NCBI GenBank assembly: GCA_029204225.1
Contig: CM055095.1
Location: forward strand, 70,287,574 to 70,351,573
Direction of reading: 5' to 3'
DNA from: Diphasiastrum complanatum
Lineage: Eukaryota; Streptophyta; Lycopodiopsida; Lycopodiales; Lycopodiaceae
DNA length: 64,000 bases
Part shown: positions 14,303-26,100 of the stretch, piece after piece
Numbering within the stretch: the stretch's first letter is position 1
How the letters are laid out: every line of letters starts with the position of its first letter
The notes under the pieces: generated by a model
Database searches by the model: none
What the model saw: only the letters and a program-made list of their open reading frames with translations
What the model was told of the DNA's origin: nothing
Made by a program: the position numbers and the translations under genes

Positions 14303-14346
<44 letters not shown>
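14303..14346. repeat. (TA)n microsatellite
   Basis: Perfect TA tract of 44 bp adjoining the inverted-repeat segment. A common cruciform-prone motif. Confidence 0.95.
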
Positions 14347-14347
<1 letters not shown>

Positions 14348-14668
14348 CGTAGTTATTCTATCACACGTCAGCCTTTGTTGTTCATATAGTGAAATAGGCA
14401 CGAAGTCCCGTTCGATAGTAGTAATGATAGTTTTTGAGAGATGAAGGGTAATCGTTTGGTTTGAAGTGTCGACTGTCGAAGGATTGTCAAGTTGAGAGAT
14501 TGTCGACTATTGAAGGATTGTTGACTATCAAAGTTGTGACTCTTTGGCATTCCTCTGACTTATCCGTTGACCTTCTATAGTGTAGAACTTGTCTTGAACT
14601 TGCGTGTATCTCTGTAGGTTCTTCATCTACAGTAGGTTCTTGAAAAAATAACTAGGTCTAGGGCTTTG

Positions 14669-15371
14669 TCATGGAAACTTGAATGGAATAGCTGGTAGCA
14701 AATATAGATACAATTGGATCAAATAGAATTTGAGATTTGTCATGTCAAATTCTTTAGAAAGATTTGACTTAGTAATCTCTAACAAAGAGACGAAATTTCT
14801 TAAAAGCGGATAATCATCTACATAAAGTGCAATAATTATGCAACTTGGACCATCATGTTTGATATAGACACTCAAGTCAACAACACTTGAGTAAAACTTA
14901 ATCTGTAAAGATATTTGTTAAATTGTTCGAACCAAGATCTAGCTGCCTACTTGAGTCCATAAAGAGCTTTACAAATCTTACAGACTCAATCTTCTAGACC
15001 TTTGATAATGTAACCTTTAGGTTGTTGCATGTAGATATCTTCATAGATGAAACCATTCAGAAATGCAGTTTCTACATCCATATGATGTACTTCAAGGTCT
15101 TCAGGTTTGAATAGATGCAAGTTTTATAATAGGACTAAAGGTCTCTATGTAATTGACTCATGGTACTTGTGAGTAGCATTTGGCTATGAGTCTTGCCTTC
15201 CATTTCAAAATCGAGCTGTTATACTTCTTCTTGAAAATCCACTTGCAATGGTTTGACAAGAGTCCATGTGTGGTTCTTGATTAGTGAATTATATTCACTA
15301 TCCATCACTACTTCTCACAAATTAGAATATGCATTTGATAGTGCATCATGAATAGTAAGTGGCTCTTCTAT
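14669..15371 (-). pseudogene. Copia reverse transcriptase fragment
   Basis: Read on the minus strand: an entry segment (NSLIKNHTWTLVK, about 15290), DVETAFLNGFIYEDIYMQQP (about 15075), an ALYGLK-like motif (about 14960) and ALYVDD (about 14815). The YVDD catalytic motif is intact, but frameshifts separate these blocks and several stops are present. The right edge coincides with the outer end of the LTR at 15372, so the copia RT was cut there by insertion of a chromovirus or by a later rearrangement. Confidence 0.85.
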
Positions 15372-16324
15372 TGCTACTCAAAAAGCTTGAGGAGTATATC
15401 TTTAACAAGTAGAAGGGAGGAAGTCCTCCAAATCCAAGGTAGAGCCTCCAAATGTCCTCCAAGCAACCTACAAGCTCCAAGATGCTTCCCCAACTCCAAG
15501 CTAGGATGCGTCCACCTGCAAGTAAGGATCTGCAAGCCTCCAAGTATCTCTCCTCCACTTGTGTCCCTACTCTTATACACAAAGGTAGATAACAAGCTGG
15601 CCTCAAGTATTCACCACCCAACCATAGCTAGATCCAAGCTCCAAGCAAGACCGAGTCTAGCACTCCCTTGCTAAACATAAACAAATCACAAGCATACCAA
15701 ACAATCCATAGCATACTCAAGATCCAAACCCTACTTATGTCCTATACTATAAGGAAGATCCAAGCCCTCAGCATACTACACACAAGAAATTACTCTACAC
15801 ACTAGTAGCCACACTAGAGCATAAGCAAAGCAAGCAAAAGAGATCTCTCCTCCTTCCAATGGGTGCCCTAGTCCCCTTATATAGGTGGCAATTGGTACCC
15901 TCCAATACACTATGGAGTTCCATGCACATCCAATGAGAAAGAGAGAGGCCTAGAGGAGTTCAAGAGCCTTCATAGGCTTATGGAAGGTCATCAGACATCT
16001 TCCATAACTTATGACTCTTTGAATGCTATTCTTGTGAAACTTGAAACTCAATGGACCCTTTATGAGGGCGCCCTCCTACTAGGACCCATTGCCCAAGTTG
16101 TGCAAGTATACTTTGGACCAATACCAATAAAGTGGTATGGTTCAAGGCTGAGGCCCAACGTTTAGAAAAATAGTCATCCAATGACTTTCTTATACCTCTC
16201 TAGGTTCCATACCTCCATCCAAGGCATAGACACCTACCTGCCCTTATCCAAGGACAGTAGTACCTTAATCTAAGACATCTACCTTTAATTCTAAGGGTGT
16301 CCCTTATCCAAGGGTAACTTGTCA
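15372..16324 (-). mobile_element. 3' LTR of a chromovirus-type gypsy element
   Basis: On the minus strand it would begin TGACAAGTTACC next to a polypurine tract and end GAGTAGCA, giving TG...CA ends and a length of about 950 bp. A minus-strand TATA box (CTATATAAGG, near 15876-15885) sits inside. It directly follows the integrase reading frame of the element at 16322-17085. The partner 5' LTR is not in the window because the element is truncated near 17085, so a target duplication cannot be checked. Short CTCCAAG/CTCCAA phrases recur at 15420-15550. Confidence 0.6.
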
Positions 16325-17085
16325 TTTATCCCCCAACGCTAAATGGACCTGTAGGGGTCCAAAGTACTGCCAGTTACATACGTCTAGCACTCTACTCCGT
16401 AAAGTCCTCCGTCGGCTAGTAACAATCACCTCGGGTTCAGGTGGTCCACTCATGGACTCATCACAAAAAAGTTCCACTAGATCTTCCACAGGGAGCAGGG
16501 TCTCCCCAACTCCCAACGAGGGTTTCAACTTACTAACATGGAAAACAGGATGAATTCCAACATTAGCGGGAAGGTCTAGTTTGTATGTGACCTTGTTTAT
16601 CACTTGGATAACCTTAAAAGGACTGAAATACCTAGGCGCCAACTTTGCACACTTACCAGTTTTCAAGCCTCTAGAGTGACTAGGGACTCTCAAAAATTAC
16701 CCAGTCATTGACCATGAATATCTTGTGCTTCCGAGATAGATCAGCATAGTGTCGTGCCCTATCTTGGGCACTTCTTATGCTATTTTTAGCCAACTGTAAC
16801 ATTTCTTGCATATCCGCAATGAAATCAGTTGCGGCTTGCCCCCGTAGGTTTTTCATGTCAACACTAATTGGTGATCGAGGTTGAAAACCATACATAAGCA
16901 TGAAAGGGCTGAATCCGATTGTTGAATGTTTTGCACTGTTATATGCAAATTCCACCAGTGGAAGATACTATTTCCAATCAGACTGCCGATGGCCCACATA
17001 TGCTCAAAGCATATCCTCCATCATCTGATTGGTCCTTTGAATCGTCGTGTGCATGGCAGGAAGTGTTCGTTCACCCATAGCTGTT
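16322..17085 (-). pseudogene. Chromovirus-type gypsy integrase C-terminal part
   Basis: Minus strand: the post-core segment (FAYNSAKHSTIGFSPFMLMY, about 16950), a long helix (RARHYADLSRKHK), then the GPY-type end ([18 protein letters not shown] and [14 protein letters not shown]). It finishes in [16 protein letters not shown], the usual entry to a chromodomain, which here is incomplete. There is one frameshift near 16685. The lineage differs from the ORF3-bearing gypsy copies. RT, RNase H and the catalytic core are missing because the fragment stops at about 17085, where ORF3 copy 2 begins. Confidence 0.85.
16325..16335 (-). other. Polypurine tract beside chromovirus LTR
   Basis: On the minus strand the sequence is TGGGGGATAAA, immediately before the TGACAAG start of the LTR. 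This is the usual position for plus-strand priming of an LTR retrotransposon. Confidence 0.55.
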
Positions 17086-17099
17086 GTGGACTTGTCACA

Positions 17100-19656
17100 T
17101 AGGCCACAGGGTCCCGTTCAAAGAGCTGTTGGTGCCACTCTAGTTGTGGTTGAAGGGCGGGTAGTGCTTGAGCTCAATGCCTTTTATTGTCTCGGCCGAA
17201 AATGAGATTTGCCAACCGTCTCTTGATGACTCGTGTGAATACTTGGCTAGAAATCGTTGATTTTCTCCTCTACAGACTTTGGGTGTCTGAAGGCCTGGCT
17301 GGCAGATATGGTGTGCGAGCCTCTTGATGAGGAGGCTTGTCCTTCCTCATGGCTATGGCTGGAAACGGCGTATGTGCCTTGGTCCCGTGTCACAGCCCCC
17401 ATATCAGCTGGTCCTTGATCTTGGCCTTCTGATTCCTGATCCTGACTCATCACCCCTGCTGCCTGCTGGCCTTGGTCTTGGCTAGTGCTTGCCTGTGCAG
17501 CATCAAAAACAGGTGGCATTGGAATCACCACTGGGGTTGGTTGGGTCTTCTTCTCCATATATACTCCTGGCAAGCCTTGAGGGCTTGTTTAGCCTGGGCG
17601 AGCTCGTGAGTTGCGCTTGCCCGGTACTTGTCGAACTCCGCCTGGTAGCTATTCAAGGTTTGGCTGTACACCTGTACCTGACGCTTGAAGAGATTCATCT
17701 CTGCTTGAGAGAGCGGCCTTGAGTCTGATGTGGGTTGAGCTAGCCAGACAAGCTTTTCGCTTCCTAATGCTTTCACTTCTGCCCTCAGGCGCTTCATAGA
17801 TTTGTAGTTGCGCCTGGAGGGGAGCAAGCCATTGGGATGCTTCAGACTGAAGCTCCCGCACCTTCATGGAGGCATCTGTCAGTGCTTTGGAGAGGCTCTG
17901 AATATATTGATTTAGGCCATCCTCCTTCTGCTGCAGCCTGGCCATCTCCCAGTGCCCGTCTTGTTCATGTTGTTGAGCTATGAGAAGCTCTTGCTGCAGC
18001 TTCGTGAGTTCTGCTCGCAGCTGGGTGTTGCTTGTTGCCAAGTAAAGTACCTGGTTGTCCAATGTGGCCCACGCTGTTACCGCCTCTTGGATGTATGTTC
18101 CCAAGGCTTGGTATGCCATCATTAAATTTGTTGGAACAACCGGTACGCTGGTACTGATAGGGGCTTGTGTGGTAGTGGCCCCGATGGCCGGTACAGTGCC
18201 GTCGTCGTTGTCTTTGATAAGGTTCTCAGGGGACCTTCTGTCATCTGGGGCGATGGGATCTGCCGGATCCGATGATGGAATGAATATTGTCTAAACAAAT
18301 GCGTCATCAGGCAATGGTTGGTTTCCCTTGGCAACCTTTGATGGCAAAATGGGTGGTGTGGGAGGAACAGAAGTGGAAACGAGGGTGGGGACAGTTTGTC
18401 CAAACAAGAGAATGGGTGGAACAGAGGGGAACTGGAGTGTAATATGGAGTACGGAAGGCAAAGATGGAGCGGAAATAGTCTGGCATGGCAGTGAGAAGTT
18501 GATGACTTGCATCCACGCCAGAGTGTCCGAAGACAACTGAGAGTCAGAAGGGTTGAACTGGAGAGGGAGAGCGATGGGAATGAGGGTAATGGAGGATACG
18601 ATAGTAATGGAAGGGGTCGTGGAAGATGGAACAAAGAGAGAAGTAGTGTCAACAAAGGAGACGAGAATGGAAGTAGAAGTAGTCGATGTGGGTGGAACAG
18701 AAAGAAGAGGAGTGATAATAGAAATAGGAGGAGAAGTTTGTACAGAAGAGGAAATGGTAGTGGTAGATGGAGTTGTTATTGTTGTGGCGATGGTACGGCG
18801 TCTGGTGGTAGGTGGAGATGAGGAGGAAGGGGCAGTGCCACACATTCTTTTGCTGGTCGTTGTGTCAGTAACTGTAGGTTGGGAGGATGTGGATGCGGCA
18901 GATGGTGGATAGAGGTTAGTGTGCGGCAGAATGGAAGATAGAAGGCAGGAGCAACGAAACCGTGCACTTTTGTCTCAAGAAGTGCGTAGACAAAACTACG
19001 CAATAGGGGGCCTGCTGCGATATGCTCATGGGTGTTGGGTTTGATGGAGATGGTTAGTTCGTGGATGAGGAAGGCATGCGAGTCGTATGGCACAACTGTG
19101 GGGCCAAGGAATTCCAGGAAGGACTCCACTATCTGACTCAGCAGCGTGGATTGGATTTTGTCCTTGCAAAATGTTGAAACAACTAGAAAGTTGTTCAACA
19201 GATGCACAGCCGTCTGTATGACTGGTTCCGTGATAGCCTCTATCAGGTAACCGTTGTTAGTTTGGATCGGAATCTCTAGTGCATTCTGGATGATGAAAGA
19301 TTTGATCAGGGCTTTTGCCTGACGATGGGAGATGGGCTGACGGTCACCGAACATAATGTCGATGGTGACCATTGAATCCACGTTAATCTGTACCTTGTAC
19401 ATGGTACCCTGGTACAGGAAGTGGAAACGCGCTTTCGGCGCTTCTCAGGTGGCATAAGCGTGAAGGGCGAGGCCCATGTTAATGTCAAAATTGAAAAGCG
19501 CCGAGTAAAACCCATTGCTTCAAGAAGTGGGCTAGCAGTATGAAGCCATGGTTGAATCAGGATATTAGAAGGCAAGGGCCAAATCTGGGTGGCTGAGGGT
19601 ATTTCGCGCTGGATCACCTATTTGGTGCCAGAGTCTTCAGAAGATGAAGAGGACAT
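17100..19656 (-). pseudogene. ORF3 of gypsy element, copy 2
   Basis: The start at 19656 gives MSSSSSEDSG, aligning with MSSTDTSQSP of copy 3. Next come REIPSATQIWPLPSN, then NNGYLIEAITEPVIQTA and a helical block (LETKVHGFVAPAFYLPF, about 18950). A Ser/Thr/Pro-rich linker covers 18900-18290. A coiled coil follows at 18120-17530 (QLRAELTKLQQELLIAQQHE), then a Gln/Asp/Ser-rich stretch and a C-terminal block (FRHPKSVEEKINDF, then SHESSRDGW) ending near 17100. It lies downstream of pol copy 2 on the same strand. Frameshifts near 19440, 18800, 17815 and 17245 show it is decayed. No transmembrane segment is visible. Function unknown. Confidence 0.75.
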
Positions 19657-19999
19657 GTTAGCAGTGATAGTTAAAGTGCGAAAACGTAGAAAAAACAGTG
19701 GAAAAGGTAAAAAGAGGTGGGAACGAGAAAAACACTGAATGGGTGGTAAGAACAGCAATTCAGAGCACGGATCTGGATTCAGATTATTCAGATGATGGCT
19801 TGTATAAAGTTTGGTCGCAATTAGAGAACTTGGAAAATTCAGTGGAAATTTGAACAGAGCTTCGCCAGCAAAGGTGACAAATGACTCGAATTCAGTTCTT
19901 ATATAGCGGAAATTAGAGCGCGTATTAGAGGAAATCCACTTTCCCTTGTTCAGTTCCACCCAAATTTTGGCAGGGACCTTCTTCACAAAATTCTAAGAC

Positions 20000-20095
20000 C
20001 TCAGAGAAGTCTGCGAGAGTTCAGAAGGTAATTTGATTTCCCTGCGAGGGTTCTGACAGTCTGCAAGGGTTCAATCCTCGCAGGGAGTGAATGCA
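20000..20095. promoter_or_regulatory. Cluster of GCGAGGGTTC-like motifs upstream of ORF3 copy 2
   Basis: Four related 10-12-bp motifs in under 100 bp: CTGCGAGAGTTC, CTGCGAGGGTTC, CTGCAAGGGTTC and the inverted TCCTCGCAGGG. They occupy the space between pol and ORF3, where copy 3 has GGCGAAGGTT-type motifs. A regulatory role is inferred from position and recurrence only. Confidence 0.4.
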
Positions 20096-20113
20096 GAGCT
20101 TTGTGGCGTAATT

Positions 20114-20269
<156 letters not shown>

Positions 20270-20409
20270 GGCTTCAGTTTCAATCATCGACGATCGTATT
20301 TTTGCCATCATCCATTGGTGATTCTGAGCAATGATTCTCTGTAACAGAATTTGAATTCATTTTGGACTCAAAATTGTATTCAATAAATCATGTTCCATTG
20401 CATCCATTG

Positions 20410-21956
20410 GGATTATGTACCTACTCTTTTAGCATTCTTTCATCAAGGCATTGCGTTGTGGCAATCCTTAATGAAGGGACTAAAAACTCTACTGGAATTA
20501 CAGTATCCTGACCATATACCAATTGGAAAGGTGTTTGATCAGTGTTTTCCTTATATGTTGTCCTGAATGCCCACAGAGCAGCATGCAACTTGTGTTTCCA
20601 ATCTGATCTGCGAGCGTCAACTATTTTCATGAACACGCTACACAAGATCTTATTGGATAATTCTGCCTACCCATTACCGCAAGGATAATAAGACGTACTA
20701 GTTCTATGGATCATGAAGACTTCCTCCAACAGGACCTTGATGGTCTCATTGATGAGATGACTTCTACGATCACTGACTATTTCCACCGGGCATCAGCTAC
20801 TCGTATTGCCTTGGCTTCGACCCACTTGGTGAGATAGTCGGTGGCTACGATTACGTATCGAGCCTGGGTACTTCTTGCTACAGGGTGAATTGGACCAATG
20901 TAGTCCTATCCCCACTTTTCGAATGGTGCTCAGGCTAAGACCAGGTGCAGCAGGTCATAATTCAATCTCGTTGGTCTGCTTGCCCTTTGGCACACATCAC
21001 ACTTCCTCAGGTATTCCTCCGTATCCTTATGAATCGTTGGCCACCAACATCCTGATTGCAGGATCTTGCGAATTGTAATGTCGGATGCAAAATGGCCTCC
21101 ACCCATGCCTTCATGTGAAAGCGAAATGCTGGGTGGTCTCATGAGGAAGAATACACCTCTGAAGAATCCCATCTGGTCCTCTTCGGTACAATTGGCCGGC
21201 AATCAGTTGATAAGGTCTAGCTTTCAGGATCAATTTTTGCTGATCCGCCTTTGGTAGTGATTTGTTTGCTTGGCCCTGCATTAGATATTCAACTATGTCG
21301 GCAGCCCACTCCACTACTGTGTCTACGTAAAATAAGACAACATCGGCCAGCTCATCGTCGGGTTGGGTTGCAACCTCCTTTCCCTTGATTCGCAACACAT
21401 GGTCTGCCATATAGTGTTGTTTTCCCTTGCGGACTACTATTCGAAAATCAAACTCCAACAACAAAAGTATCCATCTAGTGATTCTCCCTGTGTTGCAAGT
21501 TTTGTTAACGAGATAGAGCAAAGGTTGATGGTCCGTATAAAAAGAAAAGTGTGTGGCCATCAGGTAATGTCGAAACTTCTTAACCACATAGATCATTGTC
21601 AGTGCTTCCCACTCTGTGGTTGAATTATTCATTTCTGTATCACTGAGCTGTCAGTTTGCAAATCGGATCGGAAAATCCTTTTTGTGTTCTCCTGGCTGGG
21701 TTAAGACTACTCCAACTGCATATTTCGATGCATTCGTATGCACATGAAACTCAATGGACCAATTGGGTGGACGTAAGATTGGGTCTGAAACCAATGCATC
21801 TTTAAGCTTTCGAAAAGCCTTTAGGGCTTTCTCGTTCCAATGTGGATCCATTGTGAGTTTGTAAATTGGTCGGGCTAACTTTGCAAAATCCAGAATGAAG
21901 ATCCTATAATAGTTAGCATGACCCATAAAGATGTAGACTTCGTGGATCGTTCTTGG
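20410..21956 (-). pseudogene. Ty3/gypsy pol remnant, copy 2
   Basis: Minus strand: RT connection (EVYIFMGHANYYRIFI, about 21930), LARPIYKLTMDPHWNEKALK, RNase H (FHVHTNASKYAVGVVLTQPG; STTEWEALTMIYVVKKFRHY; TDHQPLLYLVNK), integrase zinc finger (CDVCQRA), a frameshifted core, and the segment ending WAFRTTYKENTDQTPFQLVY (about 20520). The first RNase H aspartate motif, TDAS in relatives, reads TNAS. The catalytic-glutamate motif is NG-stop-AELSNK with TAG at 20667-20669 where glutamine is expected; the glutamate itself is retained. The right edge coincides with a transposon terminus at 21957. Confidence 0.9.
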
Positions 21957-22010
21957 CATTAGAGGAGTTCTCAATATCAAAAAGACCCTTTAAGGAATGC
22001 CATGTAGGAT
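21957..22010. mobile_element. Terminal inverted-repeat end of a MITE-like element
   Basis: The sequence CATTAGAGGAGTTCTC followed by CAAAAAGACCCTTTAAGG closely matches the left terminus of the 377-bp MITE-like insertion at 41635-42011. The gypsy pol frame ends exactly here. I could not find the opposite end to the right, so the copy is partial or diverged. Confidence 0.55.
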
Positions 22011-22806
22011 ATAGAAAAATATCAAAAAAAAAAAACAATATTGTTTATTTGCTTGTCCCCACCACTCCCAAGGCCTCCCCAACTCCCAATGATCTAACCA
22101 CAGTGTCTATAGTCACAGTTAAGAGCTGTTAACAGCTCGCAGTATAACTTGACTAAATTCAAAAATATTCCCTCCATTGGTTACAAAAAGAGCAATATTT
22201 TCACTAGATCTAGAATATGACTGCCATCCCCAAATTTGAATCAGAAAAATTGCAAAATGTTTACATATGCATTCCTTCCATGAGAATGGAAATATGGGTG
22301 CCATCTCCAATTATGGACGCCATCATAACTTTGGAATGGGAATATGAGCGCCAACTACCTATTGGAATGAAAAAATGAGCGGCATTTCCAAATTTGAATC
22401 AAGCATACAAGTATGGAGATTGGATTGATCGTACATAGTATATAATATAATCAAAGATGAGTGCTTTGCTTTGCTTCATAGAATCTGGTCATAGTACTTT
22501 GATACAACTGATTACTCTATTATTTTTTTGATGATGGCATTGTATCATCTACATGTGGATATCCCTATTGATTTGGCACCTTTGCAGAGAAGAGGAGGCA
22601 AAGGAATTCAATTATCTGCTGAGGATTGTTCTCGTTACAGGGTAGAAAGACAAATAAATCTTGGATTTGTGGATAGATGGAACATTATATCCACAAGATC
22701 CAAGCACTTTGAAAGATCCCACATTCTCTTCAATAACTCATTTAGTTACATGCATTATTACATTACATTCATTGAATAGTATTAATGCATTGTAAACTAA
22801 GTCTGA
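22011..22806. other. Unassigned stretch with short internal repeats
   Basis: An A-rich run near 22023-22034. Between about 22200 and 22400, phrases such as GGAATGGGAATATGAGCGCC and CCAAATTTGAATCA recur with variations. No coding similarity recognised. An 83-codon frame at 22528-22779 has no family resemblance I can name. Confidence 0.35.
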
Positions 22807-24003
22807 TTAATTCTTTGGAGAGGTGCTAAAAGAGGATCATGATATATTATCATGGATATTCTCAAGGACATCTTATCCTAAGATCATCAAGGACCATATG
22901 GATGGAGGACTTCTCAATGTTCCAGGAGTTGGAGACTTCAATGTTGAATGGCACTTAGCAGGTGGTTTGAAAACATTGAAATGTATGTATAATGTCTCTC
23001 ACAGTGCTACATCAAAACACCCTTGTTTGTACTGCATGAAAATGGCAAAAGATGTAACTAGGAGTACATGAATTACTAGAGAATATGCAGATCCAAATTG
23101 GAAGCCTGTGCTGCCTATCCCCTTAAAAAATGTGCATGTTTGCACTCTTCATGCAGAAGTTAGATTAATAGAAAAGATCATTTATCTTCATATAGTTTTT
23201 GCATGGAATACTAAGCCAGCATCATTAGCAAAGGAAGCTATCTCTCGATTAGAAGATGTTTAATCAAAAGCAGGACTCCATAAAGGACATGTTAAAATTC
23301 AAAAAGATGAAAAGCTTTCAGGAAAGAATGGGAACATGCCAACTAAGTCAAGCATAGGAGGAACAAAAGCATGTTGTTTCCTATCAAATCATACTGGTAA
23401 GGCTTCTAATATTCAACACTCAGTCTGGACAGATATTATTGTTGCCACTTAGGACTTCGAGAAAGGCGGCAAAACTAGAGTACTAAAAGTTGATGTATGG
23501 AAAAAGCTTGATAGTATGATTGCTATTTTAAGAAGAGAAAAATATTCTGATATTGATAAGAAACTTGTCCAAAGGACTTGTGTCGAGTTTGTTAATGCAG
23601 TATCAAAAGCATGGGAAAAAGATCACATCACTCATTACATGGTTAGTATAAAATTTTCAAAATGCTTTCAAATTTTCATATATATTTAGATCCAAACATA
23701 AGACTAACATTATGATTTTGACATATGCAACACATACTAAGAGATCATACAACATTTTTTGCAAATACATATGGAAGCTTGAGTGTATGGTCATCACAAG
23801 GGATGGAGAAGTCACACTGGCAAGCACGAGCAACATTTCATCGAAATACACAACATGGAGGAACCAATGAAAAACGGAACTACATTTGTCAATTGTTTCA
23901 GTGGTTCTACCACAGAGTTCATATTCGACATATAACAAAGTCCACACAATACAACAAGTTTAGAAAACCATGCAAGTTCATACAAGAAGAGAAAGTTAGA
24001 TGA
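22807..24003 (+). pseudogene. Decayed transposase-like ORF, unrecognised family
   Basis: One protein is readable across several frames: LKEDHDILSWIFSRTSYPK, VPGVGDFNVEWHLAGGLKTL, a zinc-ligand-like HPCLYC (about 23035), VDVWKKLDSMIAILRREKYS, then, after about 85 bp without coding sense (23642-23727), HILRDHTTFFANTYGSLSVW, SQGMEKSHWQARA and QHGGTNEKRN. The pattern of a short acidic block, a CxxC pair and a late S-Q-G-x-E-K motif resembles uncharacterised transposase-like proteins that I cannot assign. The interruption may be an intron beginning GTTAGT, but no good acceptor is seen. TAG/TGA/TAA stops near 23070, 23260 and 23450 make it a pseudogene. Confidence 0.5.
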
Positions 24004-25104
24004 TTGCTGAGTAGAAGATCATCATTGTCATCAAATCATGACATGTTCAGAATTGCTTTGCAAATTCATTGAACAAGAAAGGAGAAATACTCAATGTAAA
24101 TGTATTGATTGTATTATACCAAAACACAAAGTGTCAACTATTCATCATCAGATCTTGTGTCAGATTCTATGGCAGTATTGTCATGAAGAAATTCTCTGCT
24201 AGCGTATGCATCTAATAGATGTGCATTATCCTTATTTCCAATAATAAGTGAAATACAATGAATAATGGGAGCTCCTTAAAGGAACATTCCCATCAGTAAA
24301 GCCTAAAATGTTCAAAACATAAGATCTTTTGACAAAAATGTTCTTATTTGCCTTTACAAATTTATGTCCTCCTAGGTAAAATGATAAAGCTTTAACTGCC
24401 ATTATAAGACTCTCCTCGACTGGGCTCAGCTTGGAATGAGCAATACAGATCTCATTCTTCAGGAAATGCCTAAGATAGTGGCCAAGTCCACTATCTCTCT
24501 GGAACGAGGATGCGTGTTGTCTGAAACCACCTCGTCTCGCAGCAAAACCATCTATTATGAGAGCATCCTGCAATAGGAAATATGTTAGCAATAAAACATT
24601 CAGTGATTAAAAATATTCTAATACATTCAGTGATTAAAAGCATTTTAATACATTCAGTGATTAAAAACATAATAATGCAAGGAAGTTTAAACACTTACAC
24701 ATTCTTCATCATCAGCAGCAACCAGATCAGGATGATCAATATAATGACCACGTACTGCACTTTATCAGTGAAATGCAATAATGATGGACGAGGGAAGCCA
24801 TCTGGGATTGAAATGTCATGAATACTTCATCAGATGGTCTGCTTCGCCCATCCTAAGCTATATTTGCTAAAGTCTTAATCAGTCATTCTTCACCAGTCAT
24901 AAGTCCCTCCTCATCATCAAAATCAATACCAACAACAAGTCATCTGTTTCAAAATCTACGAAGTCGGAGAATTCGGAAATTGTGCCGGATAATAAACATA
25001 GAACCTTGCCTTCACGATAGTCAAAAAATTTACATAAATCAGCAGTAGTAAAATATATGACACACTTATATCATATCCATCTAATTACTTTTATTTTCTC
25101 ACGT
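24004..25104. other. Unassigned stretch
   Basis: A 119-codon minus-strand frame (24591-24232; GLGHYLRHFLKNEICIAHSK) may be a relic of an element, but I do not recognise it. At 24594-24675 a 29-33-bp phrase, ATTCAGTGATTAAAAA, occurs three times in tandem. Nothing else supported. Confidence 0.35.
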
Positions 25105-25260
25105 ATCTAGACATTAAGCCATAAAATTTAAAAGAATGTAATTTTTTGCATAAATGATGGCTTTTGAAAAGTTGTCATACAAACTGGAATAAGGACGGTT
25201 TTCTAGGCCATCATTTATGCCATATTGTTTTTTTGCATGAACTAATATTTAAGTCTAGAT
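25105..25260. mobile_element. Foldback or MITE-like inverted repeat
   Basis: Arms running inward from ATCTAGAC (25105) and outward to GTCTAGAT (25260) enclose perfect inner arms GCATAAATGATGGC (25148-25161) and GCCATCATTTATGC (25207-25220) around a 45-bp loop. The outer arm parts match with gaps. No internal ORF. Flanking duplication not evident. Confidence 0.55.
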
Positions 25261-26100
25261 ATCATATATATTATGTAGTAATTCATCCATTCATGTGTAA
25301 ATTTACATACTTAGGTTATACTTGTGATATTATACCCACCTATGTGTTCAATGCCATTGGATTCAATATTAATATATTGACATGTATAAAAAGTATATGT
25401 CGTCCAATGCAAGTCCACTATCTTGCCCAATGGCTTCCAACTGGCACCACCTCACACTTCCATCATCTGTGACCGCCAATATGTGTGTACCTCCAAGCTA
25501 GCCCATATTTCCCTCGTAAAGAGAAATTTCCAGGCTACAGATGCGTGTGTCAATGCAGCTATCACCTGACTCGACAATACCATCACCGATCATGCCTGTG
25601 AGAGCGTTCTCCCAAAATGTCACCTAACGTTGGTCAGTTCTAACCCCAAGAGTTGAGCCTGATCACGATAATTTTTCATCCGTAACTAGCATACCATGCC
25701 TACCTCTCACCTGTGATTGCTTGCCCTCTCAAAATTGTCACCAATGATGAGTAGTCGCACCGCCAAACTGCACTTCCGTCGCCAATACTAGCTTTCTCCA
25801 CACAATTATGCCACCATTCACTTCCATACTGCATTTACTGCTTTCAAACACCTTGTTACCCTATTAGAAGTAAGCAATAATGATTTCAAAGTGATAATGC
25901 CTCATTGTACCTCCCTATAGCAAGTTTCACCAGTCAAAAATTGCCTCGAATTTGGCCCTACGATACCCAAATAGCGAATGTAGCCCATCACTAGGTCACC
26001 CACACTCTGCTCAATAGAATGGTGATGCAAACACCTCAAAACAAGTTTCTCCCTGTCTGTGATGTTGCTCTATCCGTTGGCTTTGAGTAGCCAGTTTCAG
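25261..26100. other. Unassigned stretch
   Basis: No coding region, RNA gene or repeat recognised. Contains many short CACC/CATC-rich phrases but no clear periodicity. Confidence 0.35.

Noticed and set aside
18291-18912. Overlapping ORFs of 60-184 codons on both strands over 18.1-18.9 kb
   Set aside because: They are shadows of the low-complexity Ser/Thr/Pro linker of ORF3 copy 2. The linker frame itself is supported by its position between conserved blocks.
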